Assembly (NCBI GenBank): GCA_002387725.1
Contig: DGKK01000052.1
Location: forward strand, 22,320 to 64,529
Source of the DNA: Nitrospirae bacterium UBA4572
GTDB lineage: Bacteria; Nitrospirota; Leptospirillia; Leptospirillales; Leptospirillaceae
Direction of reading: 5' to 3'
DNA: 42,210 nucleotides
Shown here: piece by piece, positions 31,851 through 40,132 of the stretch
Position numbering within the stretch: position 1 is the stretch's first letter
How the letters are laid out: each line of letters starts with the position of its first letter
The notes under the pieces: generated by a model
What the model saw: only the letters and a program-made list of their open reading frames with translations
Databases searched by the model: none
What the model was told of the DNA's origin: nothing
Translations under genes and position numbers: made by a program

Positions 31851-33154
31851 TGGAAGAGGATCGCCTTAGGAGAAGAATCCTCGAGAAAATTCCTGAGTTC
31901 ATGGCCGACATTGCTCCTGGCAATCTTCTCCGGAGCCACCTGAAGGACCATCCTCTCCCCGACTCCTTTCTTCCCGGAGCAATTCTTTCGATGGGAAAGG
32001 CCGCAGGATTCCTCACAGAGGCACTTGCAGAGTTTTTTTCCCTCTCTTCTGCCCAGACCCTGTCAATCCTGCCAGAAGGCTACCCGAGACCCCCACTCAA
32101 CTTTCCTTTTTTTGAAGGGGCGCACCCCCTTCCCGACAGGAGAAGCCTTGAGGCCTTCGAAAGAATCCGGAACTTCATCAATGGGATTCCTCCCTCGTCC
32201 CCGATGGTGATCGCCCTCTCCGGGGGAAGTTCCAGCCTCATTGCCTCCCCGGTTCCCCCGGTGACTCTCGAAGAGAAGACTCTCGTCTCCCGACAGCTCA
32301 TCGAGGCCGGTGCCCCCATCGAGACACTCAACTCCCTGAGGCTTCATCTCTCGCAATTTAAGGGGGGAGGTCTCGCCCGAATAATCTCTCCCCGTCCTCA
32401 TGTGACCTTTGTCCTTTCCGATATCCCGGGCACAGGGGTTTCACTTGTGGGCTCTGCTCCCATGACTCCGATTCATCGGAATGGCCCCCGGCTTCTTGAA
32501 GAATTGCGACTTTTTATTCCCCTTGAAAAGATCCCCTCTTCGGTAAGAAACACTCTTCTTGGTCAATCGCAGGATCCCTTCCTCGCCGATCCACCTTCGG
32601 ACTCTCCGCTTTGGGTCATTGGATCGTCAAGAAGCCTGATCCGGTCGATGAAGGTCCATTTTGCCACAATCCCCGAGATCTCGGGCCTTCCTCTTCACCT
32701 TCTCACTGATGAGCTATGCGGGGAATCCAGGGAGGCGGGACGAGTCCTTGCCTCTCTCATTGCCTGGCAGGCGAGCTCATCCCCCAGCATTCATACTGGG
32801 GGTATCTGGGCCGCATCAGGTGAAACCACCGTGACCCTGACCGGAGGCCCCACGGGAAAAGGCGGGAGAACTCTTGAGTTGGCGTTGTCCTTGGCCATCT
32901 CCCTTTTTCCGCTTCCCGCCCTCGTTCTCTCTCTTGCATCCGATGGCTTTGATGGAAACTCCGGGCTGGCAGGGGCCCTCGTCCCTACCTCTTTTTTTTC
33001 ATCCCCCCAACGTCGGATCGAGGGCCAGTTGGCTCTCCGCCATCATGACTCCGGGCATTTTCTAGAGGAGAATGGTTTCGGGATACGGACAGGTCCCTCG
33101 GGAACCAACGTCAATGACCTTCTCTTGGTTATCGTCTATCCCAATTTAGCCTAA
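31850..33154 (+). CDS. Glycerate 2-kinase (DUF4147/MOFRL family)
   Basis: Phosphorylates D-glycerate, the last step of several glyoxylate/serine/tartronate routes. 434 residues from GTG 31850. The DUF4147 half has LSMGKAAGFLTEAL, PEGYPRP, EGAHPLPDRRS and ALSGGSSSLIASP; the MOFRL C-terminal half has SGGETTV-like ASGETTVTLTGGPTGKGGR and LASDGFDGNSGLAGALV. GTG 31850 is chosen since it overlaps the YHS stop and starts just before the family's first helix; an in-frame GTG at 31748 lies inside the YHS gene with its GGGAG too close. The small exported-protein gene follows after 10 bp. Confidence 0.88.
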   Translation: MEEDRLRRRILEKIPEFMADIAPGNLLRSHLKDHPLPDSFLPGAILSMGKAAGFLTEALAEFFSLSSAQTLSILPEGYPRPPLNFPFFEGAHPLPDRRSLEAFERIRNFINGIPPSSPMVIALSGGSSSLIASPVPPVTLEEKTLVSRQLIEAGAPIETLNSLRLHLSQFKGGGLARIISPRPHVTFVLSDIPGTGVSLVGSAPMTPIHRNGPRLLEELRLFIPLEKIPSSVRNTLLGQSQDPFLADPPSDSPLWVIGSSRSLIRSMKVHFATIPEISGLPLHLLTDELCGESREAGRVLASLIAWQASSSPSIHTGGIWAASGETTVTLTGGPTGKGGRTLELALSLAISLFPLPALVLSLASDGFDGNSGLAGALVPTSFFSSPQRRIEGQLALRHHDSGHFLEENGFGIRTGPSGTNVNDLLLVIVYPNLA

Positions 33155-33164
33155 GGACCCTTTC

Positions 33165-33539
33165 TTGAAAACAATTTGGCGGTCACTCCTCTCCCGCATT
33201 TTTTTGTCGTTTTGCACCTCCACTATCCTGATAGTCGGAGTCGCCCACGCGTCTCGACCTGCAGGGCTTCCCTCCCCTGGCGAAGAATTTCCTGTGGTCT
33301 GGTGGGCCCAGAATCATGTCAAGGAGTCTCTGGCAATCTTTCGCCACACCACCTGGCAGTCACTCGGAGCCGCCTGCCGCACTGGCCACTTTTCCGACCC
33401 TGCGCTCGAAAACAGTTTTAAGCACTTTCTCCGGAATCCCAAACGAAGGAGGTTCTGCCGTCATTACCCGGGTCCCACCCACCATCTCCTCCAGGAGGCT
33501 CCTTATTTCATGATCAGGCCACCGGGAGACCAGAAGTAA
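33165..33539 (+). CDS. Small exported protein of unknown function
   Basis: 124 residues: MKTIWRSLLSR followed by a hydrophobic span (IFLSFCTSTILIVGVAHA) and a signal-peptidase site after AHAS. The mature domain is short, with two cysteines (ACRT and FCRH) and many His and Arg; no known motif. TTG 33165 has AAGGA eight bases upstream. It follows the glycerate kinase gene closely and overlaps the convergent sppA gene by 37 bp at the 3' end, so one of the two 3' ends could be misjudged. Family not recognised. Confidence 0.55.
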   Translation: MKTIWRSLLSRIFLSFCTSTILIVGVAHASRPAGLPSPGEEFPVVWWAQNHVKESLAIFRHTTWQSLGAACRTGHFSDPALENSFKHFLRNPKRRRFCRHYPGPTHHLLQEAPYFMIRPPGDQK

Positions 33540-34507
33540 AGGGGAGTCGGCCCGAGCGAACGGATAAGTCCCGCGAGAGCCTGGGCTGAAACGGAACGAA
33601 AACCTCCGGCATCCATTCCAAGAAGGGAAGGCGACCCTTCGTCAGACTCCCGATAAGTAACCAGCATCAGCTTGTTCATCCCCAGCTTTTTTTTGAGATG
33701 ATCGATCAGGTCCGATCGATATCCCACACGGTCGAGCAAACCATCTGCCAAGGCCTGACGAGCCGTAAAGACACGCCCATCCGCCAACGGTCTAAGATGA
33801 TTGGCCTCCATCCGCCGGCCCCGCTCCACAACTTCAAGGAAGGTTGCGTAAAAGTCTGCCACGAGGCCTTCAAATATCCTTCGATCCTCAGGAGTCATCT
33901 CCCGAAAGGGCGACCCCATCTCCTTTTCAGCTCCAGATGCCACGGTCCGATCCGTCACCCCAACTTTTTTCATCAGACCTTCCACCCCGACATTGGCAAT
34001 CATAACTCCGATACTCCCAACCACACTTGTCGGCCGAGCCCAAACCTCATCCGCCCCCATCGCCGTGTAATAGGCTCCCGAAGCGCCCAAATCTCCAAAA
34101 AAGGCGATGACCGGGATCTTCGTCCTTTGACGAAAGAGAAGGATCTTATGGTAGAGCCTGTCGGAGGCAGTGACCGACCCGCCAGGGCTATCGATATCCA
34201 GCACGATAGCTCTAACATGGGGATCCCGTCTCGCCTTTTCAAGCTCCCGATCCAACAGGCGCACCTGATCTGTTTTCCCCCCCAGTAATGGGGTCCCCCC
34301 CTTTTTTTCCTGATCTCCTATAAACCCATGAATCGGAAGAAAAACAACCTTCTCTGTGGCGCCCTCTTGAGGGCGGAGTTTTTTTTCCACCAGGCCTCGG
34401 TCCTGGGGAAAGAGATTGACGGTGATACACCCACTCAAGGTAAGAAGAGCCGTCCCGGCAATAACCGACTCCAAAATGCGGTTTCCCCAAGTCCTGGCAC
34501 GCGTCAT
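33503..34507 (-). CDS. sppA: Signal peptide peptidase SppA, lipoprotein form
   Basis: A membrane-associated serine protease that degrades leftover signal peptides. 334 residues, the shorter (monodomain) bacterial form. The N-terminus ends in LLTLSGC, a good lipobox, so it is probably a lipoprotein. Motifs: LDIDSPGGSVTASD; the nucleophile Ser in GDLGASGAYYTAMGAD followed by SVVGSIGVM; and a candidate general-base Lys in SGAEKEMGSP. ATG 34507 has AGGGG and GGTAG-type sequence upstream. yajQ ends 24 bp upstream; the two lie downstream of the ABC-2 exporter genes on the same strand. Confidence 0.9.
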   Translation of the reverse strand: MTRARTWGNRILESVIAGTALLTLSGCITVNLFPQDRGLVEKKLRPQEGATEKVVFLPIHGFIGDQEKKGGTPLLGGKTDQVRLLDRELEKARRDPHVRAIVLDIDSPGGSVTASDRLYHKILLFRQRTKIPVIAFFGDLGASGAYYTAMGADEVWARPTSVVGSIGVMIANVGVEGLMKKVGVTDRTVASGAEKEMGSPFREMTPEDRRIFEGLVADFYATFLEVVERGRRMEANHLRPLADGRVFTARQALADGLLDRVGYRSDLIDHLKKKLGMNKLMLVTYRESDEGSPSLLGMDAGGFRSVSAQALAGLIRSLGPTPLYFWSPGGLIMK

Positions 34508-34531
34508 CTACCGCCCCTTCCTTTTATTTGG

Positions 34532-35023
34532 CTATCGGTAATTCGTGAACTGGAGGTCGATTCCAAAGTCTACGCCTTTCAGACGAGCAATCACTGCCTG
34601 AAGATCATCTCTGGATTTTCCACTGACCCTGACGCTGTCCCCTTGAATCTGCGCCTGAACCTTCAGCTTCGACCCTTTGATTTCCTGAGTTACTTTTTTT
34701 GCAATTTCCGCTGAGAGTCCTTGCTTGATCGCAATCCTTTGCCTCACGGTTCCGCCAAGAGCCTCTTCAATTTTTTTCTTATCAAGGTTCTTCAGGGGGA
34801 TTCCTCGTCGGATCATCTTGGATTCCAGGATATCAATCACAGCCGTTAATTTGTGAGCATCTTTGGCCGATACCACAAGCTCCTCTTTTTCCCACTCGAT
34901 CCGGGACGCACTGTCTTTAAGGTCAAACCGCGTTCCGATTTCCTTCAGTGCCTGATCAACAGCGTTTTTCGCCTCCTGAAGGTCGACCTTTGATACCACA
35001 TCAAATGACGACTCCGTAGCCAT
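34532..35023 (-). CDS. yajQ: YajQ-family nucleotide-binding protein
   Basis: 163 residues, exactly the E. coli YajQ length, made of two ferredoxin-like subdomains. Signatures: FDVVSKVDLQEAKNAVDQA, RFDLKDSASRIEW and DDLQAVIARLKGVDFGIDLQFTNYR. YajQ proteins have been shown to bind RNA and, in some bacteria, cyclic di-GMP; with a diguanylate cyclase in this same window, a c-di-GMP effector role is possible but not shown. ATG 35023 follows GGAGGAAGG; ATG 35038 would add five residues. It lies between the ABC-2 permease and sppA. Confidence 0.93.
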   Translation of the reverse strand: MATESSFDVVSKVDLQEAKNAVDQALKEIGTRFDLKDSASRIEWEKEELVVSAKDAHKLTAVIDILESKMIRRGIPLKNLDKKKIEEALGGTVRQRIAIKQGLSAEIAKKVTQEIKGSKLKVQAQIQGDSVRVSGKSRDDLQAVIARLKGVDFGIDLQFTNYR

Positions 35024-35056
35024 TTTTCCTTCCTCCATTAATAAACTAGTTATTTT

Positions 35057-35896
35057 TTAGTCTGTTTTGTTAAAAAGAATTACCGAAAGAACTCCCATTA
35101 CTCCCATAAAAACAAAAAGGCTGCTGAGATCGGTCAACAGTGAGTGATAATGGACTCCCACCAAATCCCATCGGAGCAGGTCAACCCCGTATGACAGAGG
35201 GTCGATGCGGGAGGCGACTGAAAGCCACCCGGGAAGACGATCGAGGGGATAGAGCGCTCCCGATAGAAAAAAGAGCGGGAGAATAACGAAATTCATTAAT
35301 ACCATAAATCCCTGGCTTGAGGTCATTCTTACTCCCAGAAGGACCCCGACCGAGGTTTGGGTCAGTCCGATAAGAATCATGACAAGAAATGCCAGAATCA
35401 ACCGCTCAGGGGATATGCGGAGATGGAAGAGAGGAAAGAGGAGTAAAATCAGACTTCCCTGCACAACAGAGTTTGTTGCCCCCCCGAAAATCTTTCCAAG
35501 GACCACGGCAGTCCGGGAAAGAGGAGCAACCAGGACCTCCTTCAAAAATCCAACCTCCCGATCCCAGACAATGGCTACCCCCGCAAATGAGGCTGTGAAC
35601 AGGACGCTCATAGCCACTATTCCGGGAAAAAGGAATCCCTGATAGCCAAGCGCTCTCCCCGAACGCATGATTCCCATTGCACCCATTCTCGGGGAAAGTC
35701 CGCTCCCGAGTATAAAGAGGAAAAGAAGAGGTTGAATGAAGGAACCCACAAGACGGATCCTGTCTCTCCAGAGTCGAATCACATCCCTCTGCCACAGGGT
35801 ATAGATCCCCATCAGATCTCGCTTGATTGGCGAGGCCAATATGGGAGGAGCTCCGCCCAAAGTTGCCTTAAAGGAGTATTCTTTTTCCATAATCAT
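35057..35896 (-). CDS. ABC-2-type exporter permease
   Basis: 279 residues with six hydrophobic segments, ABC-2 family (DrrB/NodJ-like): FIQPLLFLFILGSGL, GFLFPGIVAMSVLF, then REVGFLKEVLVAPLSR, the conserved cytoplasmic helix motif, and LSGALYPLDRLPGWL near the fifth segment. It pairs with the ATPase gene just upstream (ATGA overlap). Substrate unknown: drugs, lipids or polysaccharide in the wider family. ATG 35896 is used because of the overlap; ATG 35890 is two codons later. Confidence 0.9.
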   Translation of the reverse strand: MIMEKEYSFKATLGGAPPILASPIKRDLMGIYTLWQRDVIRLWRDRIRLVGSFIQPLLFLFILGSGLSPRMGAMGIMRSGRALGYQGFLFPGIVAMSVLFTASFAGVAIVWDREVGFLKEVLVAPLSRTAVVLGKIFGGATNSVVQGSLILLLFPLFHLRISPERLILAFLVMILIGLTQTSVGVLLGVRMTSSQGFMVLMNFVILPLFFLSGALYPLDRLPGWLSVASRIDPLSYGVDLLRWDLVGVHYHSLLTDLSSLFVFMGVMGVLSVILFNKTD

Positions 35897-36858
35897 CGCC
35901 CCCCCCTTTTATCGGCATTTTCACTCTTCAAGCCACTTCCCGTATGGTAAATAAAAACATCATCAAGGTTTGGGCGTCTGACCGAGGCTTCACGAATTGG
36001 CAAAGGAATAGAACGGAGAAGATCCCAAGGAGATAGGTCAAGCCCTGGAGGAAGCGGAAATAGAAGGGTTCCATCCCCTTCTCTCCTGATTTGTCCCTCT
36101 AACGAGGAATAGTGAGAGATTAGATAGGCATTGAGTGAGTCAGGATTCTCGGTTTCAACAGAGAGCATTTCGGATGAGAGGTCTTTTTTTAAGCGGTCAG
36201 GAGTCCCTTGGGCGACAATTTTACCTGAGCTCATGATTGCGACCCGATCAGATGAGTCGGCCTCTTCAAGATAGTGTGTCGTCAGAAAAACGGTCATTCC
36301 AACTTCCCTTCGAACACGGTGAATGTATTCCCAGACAGATCGTCGGGAATGGGGATCGAGCCCCAATGTCGGTTCATCGAGGATGAGAAGTCGCGGTGAA
36401 TGAAGAAGCCCCCTTGCAATTTCAAGACGTCTTTTCATTCCTCCGGAGAAGGTGCGGACAAGGTCATTGCGTCGTTCTGAGATCCCCATGACATCAAGAA
36501 GAAAATTGCTCCTTTTATTTCGTGTCCTCGAATCGATGCCATAGAGTCGTCCATGGAATTCAAGGTTCTCCCAGGCCGTTAAGCGGTCATCAAGACTAGG
36601 GTCCTGGAAGATTATCCCAATTCTTTGTCTTACCTCATGAGGAGAGGTCACGACGTTAAGTCCATCAATGATGATCTCACCGCTTGTTGGCGCAAGGAGC
36701 GCCACCATCATTTGAATGGTTGTCGTTTTACCGGCTCCGTTTGGCCCTAAGAAAGAAAAGAACTCTCCCTCACCGACAGTAAATGATATTCCGTCTACGG
36801 CGACACGATCTCCTCGTCTGGAGCGATAGATCTTCTTGAGATTTTTTGCTTCGATCAT
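35893..36858 (-). CDS. ABC-2-type exporter ATP-binding protein
   Basis: 321 residues, DrrA/NodI-like. Walker A GPNGAGKTT, Q-loop FQDPSLDDRLTAWEN, signature FSGGMKRRLEIARGL, Walker B LLILDEPTLGLDP and H-loop TTHYLEEA are all intact. The last ~100 residues form the extra C-terminal domain common in DrrA-type exporters. ATG 36858; ribosome site weak. Overlaps the permease by four bases. Promoter candidate at 36898-36927, directly behind the terminator of the respiratory operon. Confidence 0.92.
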   Translation of the reverse strand: MIEAKNLKKIYRSRRGDRVAVDGISFTVGEGEFFSFLGPNGAGKTTTIQMMVALLAPTSGEIIIDGLNVVTSPHEVRQRIGIIFQDPSLDDRLTAWENLEFHGRLYGIDSRTRNKRSNFLLDVMGISERRNDLVRTFSGGMKRRLEIARGLLHSPRLLILDEPTLGLDPHSRRSVWEYIHRVRREVGMTVFLTTHYLEEADSSDRVAIMSSGKIVAQGTPDRLKKDLSSEMLSVETENPDSLNAYLISHYSSLEGQIRREGDGTLLFPLPPGLDLSPWDLLRSIPLPIREASVRRPNLDDVFIYHTGSGLKSENADKRGGR

Positions 36859-36897
36859 ACGACTTGTGGCTTCTTTCCATAGGGTGGTTAACTGTTC

Positions 36898-36927
36898 CTT
36901 TTATTTTAATCTGGCAAAGGATATCAA
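36898..36927 (-). promoter_or_regulatory. Promoter of the ABC exporter-yajQ-sppA operon
   Basis: On the minus strand TTGATA (36922-36927, five of six matches) and TAAAAG (36898-36903) are 18 bp apart in an AT-rich stretch, 40 bp before the ATPase ATG. Confidence 0.5.
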
Positions 36928-36942
36928 TTCGAGAATTTTTTC

Positions 36943-36971
36943 AAAAAAAAACGGCAGGATTTCTCCTGCCG
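36943..36971 (-). terminator. Intrinsic terminator of the respiratory operon
   Basis: On the minus strand CGGCAGGA (36964-36971) pairs perfectly with TCCTGCCG (36952-36959) around a 4-nt loop and is followed by nine T (36951 to 36943), 23 bp after the tetrahaem cytochrome stop. Confidence 0.92.
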
Positions 36972-36994
36972 CCTTTGATGAGGTTGCTACATTA

Positions 36995-37954
36995 TTAATT
37001 AGATTGGTCAGCTTTCGGCTCGCCTGGGATGAAGACTCCCTTATAATTCGTGATGGGGATTGGAATCGGACGACCATTATCACGATCAATCGGAAGATAC
37101 TTCTGCGGAATCGTAATGACCGAAGGATCGTCAAGCCCCAAGACCCAAGTTGTAAGTGCAGTGGTCTGGAGATCCGTCAGGTGGAAATTGGGCATGATGG
37201 TGGGAGGGACCTTGAATGCAGGAATCCCCGGAGAAATCTTGCGTGGGTTCTTAAAATGCTCCCATTCCCATTCACGCTCCGAGTGAAGTCCTCCGACATG
37301 GTTGAAGTCATGGACATTATAGAAGCCCAACTCAGTACGACTTCCGAAACCGGATAGATCCGGAGCCAGCACTCCATGAAGGTTAAACTGGGTCATAGTA
37401 TGGCAGGATCCACAACCTTTCTGAACAATCGTCTTCTTTGCTAGGTTCAGAAATGGGGTCATTGGTGGATTGATTCCTGGCTTGAAAAGATCTGTATGGC
37501 ACTTTAAACAGGAGGCTTCGGCAAAAGCTCCCCGCTTTGGCTGGTAGTTAAGAGAGACATTAAATCCATGGGCCTCTGCAACTGTCGTGGCAACCCCTTG
37601 GCCATCGTGACAAATAGTGCATCCAAACTTTTCAAAGGGATGCTTTCCGATATACCCGGAGAGGTCAGGGTGGGTGGTGAACGGTTCAGGGGCTGTCTTG
37701 AATGCCGGAACTGAAATCCCCATATGGCAGGTCATACAGCGATCTGGCTTATTCATGATCGGATTCCAGATCTGAACCACCGTCAGGGTGGATTTGGCTA
37801 GCTCTGGTTTTTTCGTGATCTTTGCCAATAGCTCATAATAAGAACGTTGATACGTCATCCATTCTGGGTGCGTATCTTTATATAATTCATAGAAAAAGAC
37901 TCCTCCGAGGAGAACTGTCGAGAGGAAAAAAAGAGCGTAAATGCGCATTTTCAT
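36995..37954 (-). CDS. Tetrahaem cytochrome c of the Rieske/cytochrome b operon
   Basis: 319 residues with one N-terminal transmembrane helix (IYALFFLSTVLLGGVFF) and a periplasmic domain with four CXXCH sites: CMTCH (~73), CTICH (~111), CLKCH (~149) and CGSCH (~181). It occupies the place of cytochrome c1 or f in the operon and probably takes electrons from the Rieske protein. The long region after the last haem site is Pro and His rich (MPNFHLTDLQTTALTTWVLG resembles the end of a class I cytochrome domain, with candidate axial Met). ATG 37954 overlaps the previous stop (ATGA). Last gene before the terminator at 36943-36971. Confidence 0.9.
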   Translation of the reverse strand: MKMRIYALFFLSTVLLGGVFFYELYKDTHPEWMTYQRSYYELLAKITKKPELAKSTLTVVQIWNPIMNKPDRCMTCHMGISVPAFKTAPEPFTTHPDLSGYIGKHPFEKFGCTICHDGQGVATTVAEAHGFNVSLNYQPKRGAFAEASCLKCHTDLFKPGINPPMTPFLNLAKKTIVQKGCGSCHTMTQFNLHGVLAPDLSGFGSRTELGFYNVHDFNHVGGLHSEREWEWEHFKNPRKISPGIPAFKVPPTIMPNFHLTDLQTTALTTWVLGLDDPSVITIPQKYLPIDRDNGRPIPIPITNYKGVFIPGEPKADQSN

Positions 37955-38166
37955 TCTTTTCGTCCCCTTTCCGTGCTTTGGGCCGACTTACGAAGGGGGT
38001 GCCCCTCAGGATAGAAGGATCCTTCCTGCCACTTCTGGAACCAAATGACAAGGTAATAGAAGATGGCGGTTCCAACAAAGAGAGTCAAGGAGATGCCAAT
38101 TCGGTAGGGATAGCCGAAATACTCCTCAACCCAAGGGGCATTGAGCAACTGATGAAACTGGTCCAT
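37951..38166 (-). CDS. Small membrane subunit of the respiratory operon
   Basis: 71 residues with one transmembrane helix (IGISLTLFVGTAIFYYLVIWF) between a polar start (MDQFHQLLNAPWVEEYFG) and a Lys/Arg/Glu-rich C-terminal tail. ATG 38166 has a perfect AAGGAGG at the right distance; an ATG at 38196 lacks one. It lies between the subunit-IV-like gene and the tetrahaem cytochrome gene and overlaps the latter by four bases, so it is probably an accessory subunit. No family recognised. Confidence 0.75.
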   Translation of the reverse strand: MDQFHQLLNAPWVEEYFGYPYRIGISLTLFVGTAIFYYLVIWFQKWQEGSFYPEGHPLRKSAQSTERGRKE

Positions 38167-38264
38167 CGAACCTCCTTGCCCGAACATGGCGGACATTTTG
38201 ACGTATCGGAGGCAGGGCGAGCGGGCAGGCTGCCCCTCCGTGACAAGTCAGTGCGTTAATATCG

Positions 38265-39095
38265 TCAGATATTGATCCAGGGTGTGACGAGTACGTATTT
38301 GATGTTGAAGAGAAGTCTAAGCACGATCTTGAGCGCAACCCCCATCATCGAAAGGAAGAAGAATGAAAATGTCAGGTAGCGCCATAACCCCATCGCCTTG
38401 TACATTGGCTTCCAGACGATCATAGGGATGATTGTCCCGAGCGCAAAGTACCCGATGAAGATGATGTCTCCAAAGAGCTTGCCAACACCTTCGCTGACGT
38501 GAAACCAATTCACAAAGATAAGATGGAGTGGAACAAGAGTCACCAGAGCCGGGTTCATGTGTTCCAGATGGTTGCTCCATGGCCAATACCACTGCCAATC
38601 CAGCCCACGAAGGTAAGTTCCGATAATAATCGTAATCCACCAGATCGCAAAGCCGAAAGAATAGTTGAAAACTGCAAATTTTCTCTCAGAATAGGTGTAA
38701 TACCCTACTCCCTTGGGATTCACATCAAGGTATGGGAAAAGCATCAGTCCGACAATAATCATTCCGGGTAAAACCACTCCGGCATACCATGGATCAAAGT
38801 AAACGAGCAGCTCCTGAAGTCCAAGGAAATACCAAGGAGCGCGCATGGGATTCGGCGTGGTCGAAGGGTCGGCCAGTGAACGAAGGGGAGCATGTTCAAA
38901 CTGAATCAAAACCATCAGGCCGACCGTCACGAGGATGGCACAAATAATCTCGATCATCAGCAGGTTCGGCCAGACATAGACCGTGTCTTCTGGCTCCTTC
39001 TTGACGATGGGTGCCGTTTTTTTCATTAGCTCGACAAGTCCATAAGACTTTCTCGAGTCGCGGGGAAAAATCTCCCGGGTCACCTTTTCATCCAT
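38265..39095 (-). CDS. Cytochrome b C-terminal (subunit IV-like) protein, elongated
   Basis: 276 residues, membrane subunit that completes the quinol-oxidation site. The Qo-site segment reads MRAPWYFLGLQELLVYFDPWY, a PWY variant of the PEWY motif, as in menaquinol-type bc complexes. Ordinary subunit IV has about 160 residues and three helices; here further helices follow (NYSFGFAIWWITIIIG, LVTLVPLHLIFVNWF, IIFIGYFALGTIIPMIVW, YLTFSFFFLSMMGVALKI). ATG 39095 follows GGAGAGG; an ATG-independent frame extends to 39131 without signal. It follows the b6-type cytochrome b gene by 82 bp on the same strand. Confidence 0.9.
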   Translation of the reverse strand: MDEKVTREIFPRDSRKSYGLVELMKKTAPIVKKEPEDTVYVWPNLLMIEIICAILVTVGLMVLIQFEHAPLRSLADPSTTPNPMRAPWYFLGLQELLVYFDPWYAGVVLPGMIIVGLMLFPYLDVNPKGVGYYTYSERKFAVFNYSFGFAIWWITIIIGTYLRGLDWQWYWPWSNHLEHMNPALVTLVPLHLIFVNWFHVSEGVGKLFGDIIFIGYFALGTIIPMIVWKPMYKAMGLWRYLTFSFFFLSMMGVALKIVLRLLFNIKYVLVTPWINI

Positions 39096-39177
39096 TATTG
39101 CCCCACCTCTCCATATAACACTTTCACTCATGTATTAACCATTTATGCCATAAGTGCGGTGGTCCCCTTTAACAGCC

Positions 39178-39939
39178 TTATAGGGGACCCGAGAAACCAT
39201 CTTTCCGGATCCGCCAGAAATGGACCGCAAGAAAGACTGTGACGACGAGTGGAAGGACGACACAATGAAGCACGTAGAACCGGATGAGCGCATTTTGACC
39301 CACGACCGTTCCACCAAGAAGCATGAACATAATGTCGTTGGTCGGAAGGAATCCGAGCTGCGGCCCCCAAGGACCGTTTTGTCCGATAAGGGGGGTATAT
39401 GAGGCCATCTTGGCACCGACCGTAACTGCCCAGTATGCCAGCTGGTCCCAGGGAAGAAGATAACCAGTCCAAGAGAGAACCAGTGTATTCACCAGCAGGA
39501 CGACACCAACAACCCAGTTAAATTCACGAGGTGCTTTGTAGGCACCTGTGAGAAAAACACGGGTCATATGAAGCCAGACGAAGAGAACCATACCATGGGC
39601 GGCGAAACGGTGAAGATCACGCATGAGATTGCCGCCAAAGATGACGAACTGGAGATCTTTAATATTGCGATAGGCCAGACCGGTATAAGGAGTGTAGTAG
39701 AACATGAGCCAAATTCCCGTTACAGCCAATATGATAAAGAGAAAGAGGGTAATTCCCCCAAGACAAAAGGTATAGCGCATTCTAAGAGCGGACCTGCGAA
39801 CCTTCACGGGATGGATATGAAGGAAGACGCTTGAGAAGATTGCGTAAGCACGGTCGAGGTCATTGTCGGGATAGCCGTGCCGAAAGACAGATTTGAAGAT
39901 CTGAGATTCGACGATCTCATTTTTAATTTTCTGGAGCAT
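39178..39939 (-). CDS. Cytochrome b6-type N-terminal cytochrome b
   Basis: 253 residues, four transmembrane helices binding two b haems. Axial His pairs are LHRFAAHGMVLFVWLH (14 apart) and LHCVVLPLVVTVFLAVH (15 apart); the 15-residue spacing of the second pair and the end IRKDGFSGPL are typical of b6/QcrB-type rather than mitochondrial cytochrome b. RYTFCLGGIT places a Cys where cytochrome b6 has the residue that binds the extra haem ci. A ~50-residue soluble N-terminus precedes helix A. ATG 39939 follows GGAAGGGA. Confidence 0.93.
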   Translation of the reverse strand: MLQKIKNEIVESQIFKSVFRHGYPDNDLDRAYAIFSSVFLHIHPVKVRRSALRMRYTFCLGGITLFLFIILAVTGIWLMFYYTPYTGLAYRNIKDLQFVIFGGNLMRDLHRFAAHGMVLFVWLHMTRVFLTGAYKAPREFNWVVGVVLLVNTLVLSWTGYLLPWDQLAYWAVTVGAKMASYTPLIGQNGPWGPQLGFLPTNDIMFMLLGGTVVGQNALIRFYVLHCVVLPLVVTVFLAVHFWRIRKDGFSGPL

Positions 39940-40054
39940 GCCTTACGTCCCTTCCGTTAATAGGACCATTCCCTGATAGGCCTTCGCCAGGTTTTCCGAT
40001 GTCCACTTGCGACCCGGATTTGGTGCAGGGATAAGGATCCTTGCATGGGTGTGC

Positions 40055-40082
40055 GGTGACGCTTGATTCAATATGCGTCACC
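40055..40082 (-). promoter_or_regulatory. Stable hairpin between Rieske and cytochrome b genes
   Basis: GGTGACGC (40075-40082, minus strand) pairs perfectly with GCGTCACC (40055-40062) around a 12-nt AT-rich loop that itself contains TTGA/TCAA. There is no T-run, so it is more likely an mRNA processing or stability element, or a DNA-binding dyad, than a terminator. Octamer GCGGTTAA occurs twice nearby (about 40085-40092 and 40121-40128). The gap 39940-40132 has nothing else recognisable. Confidence 0.5.
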
Positions 40083-40132
40083 GTTTAACCGCTAACGAAT
40101 CAGTGAGCTTATGTTTATATTAACCGCCCCCA

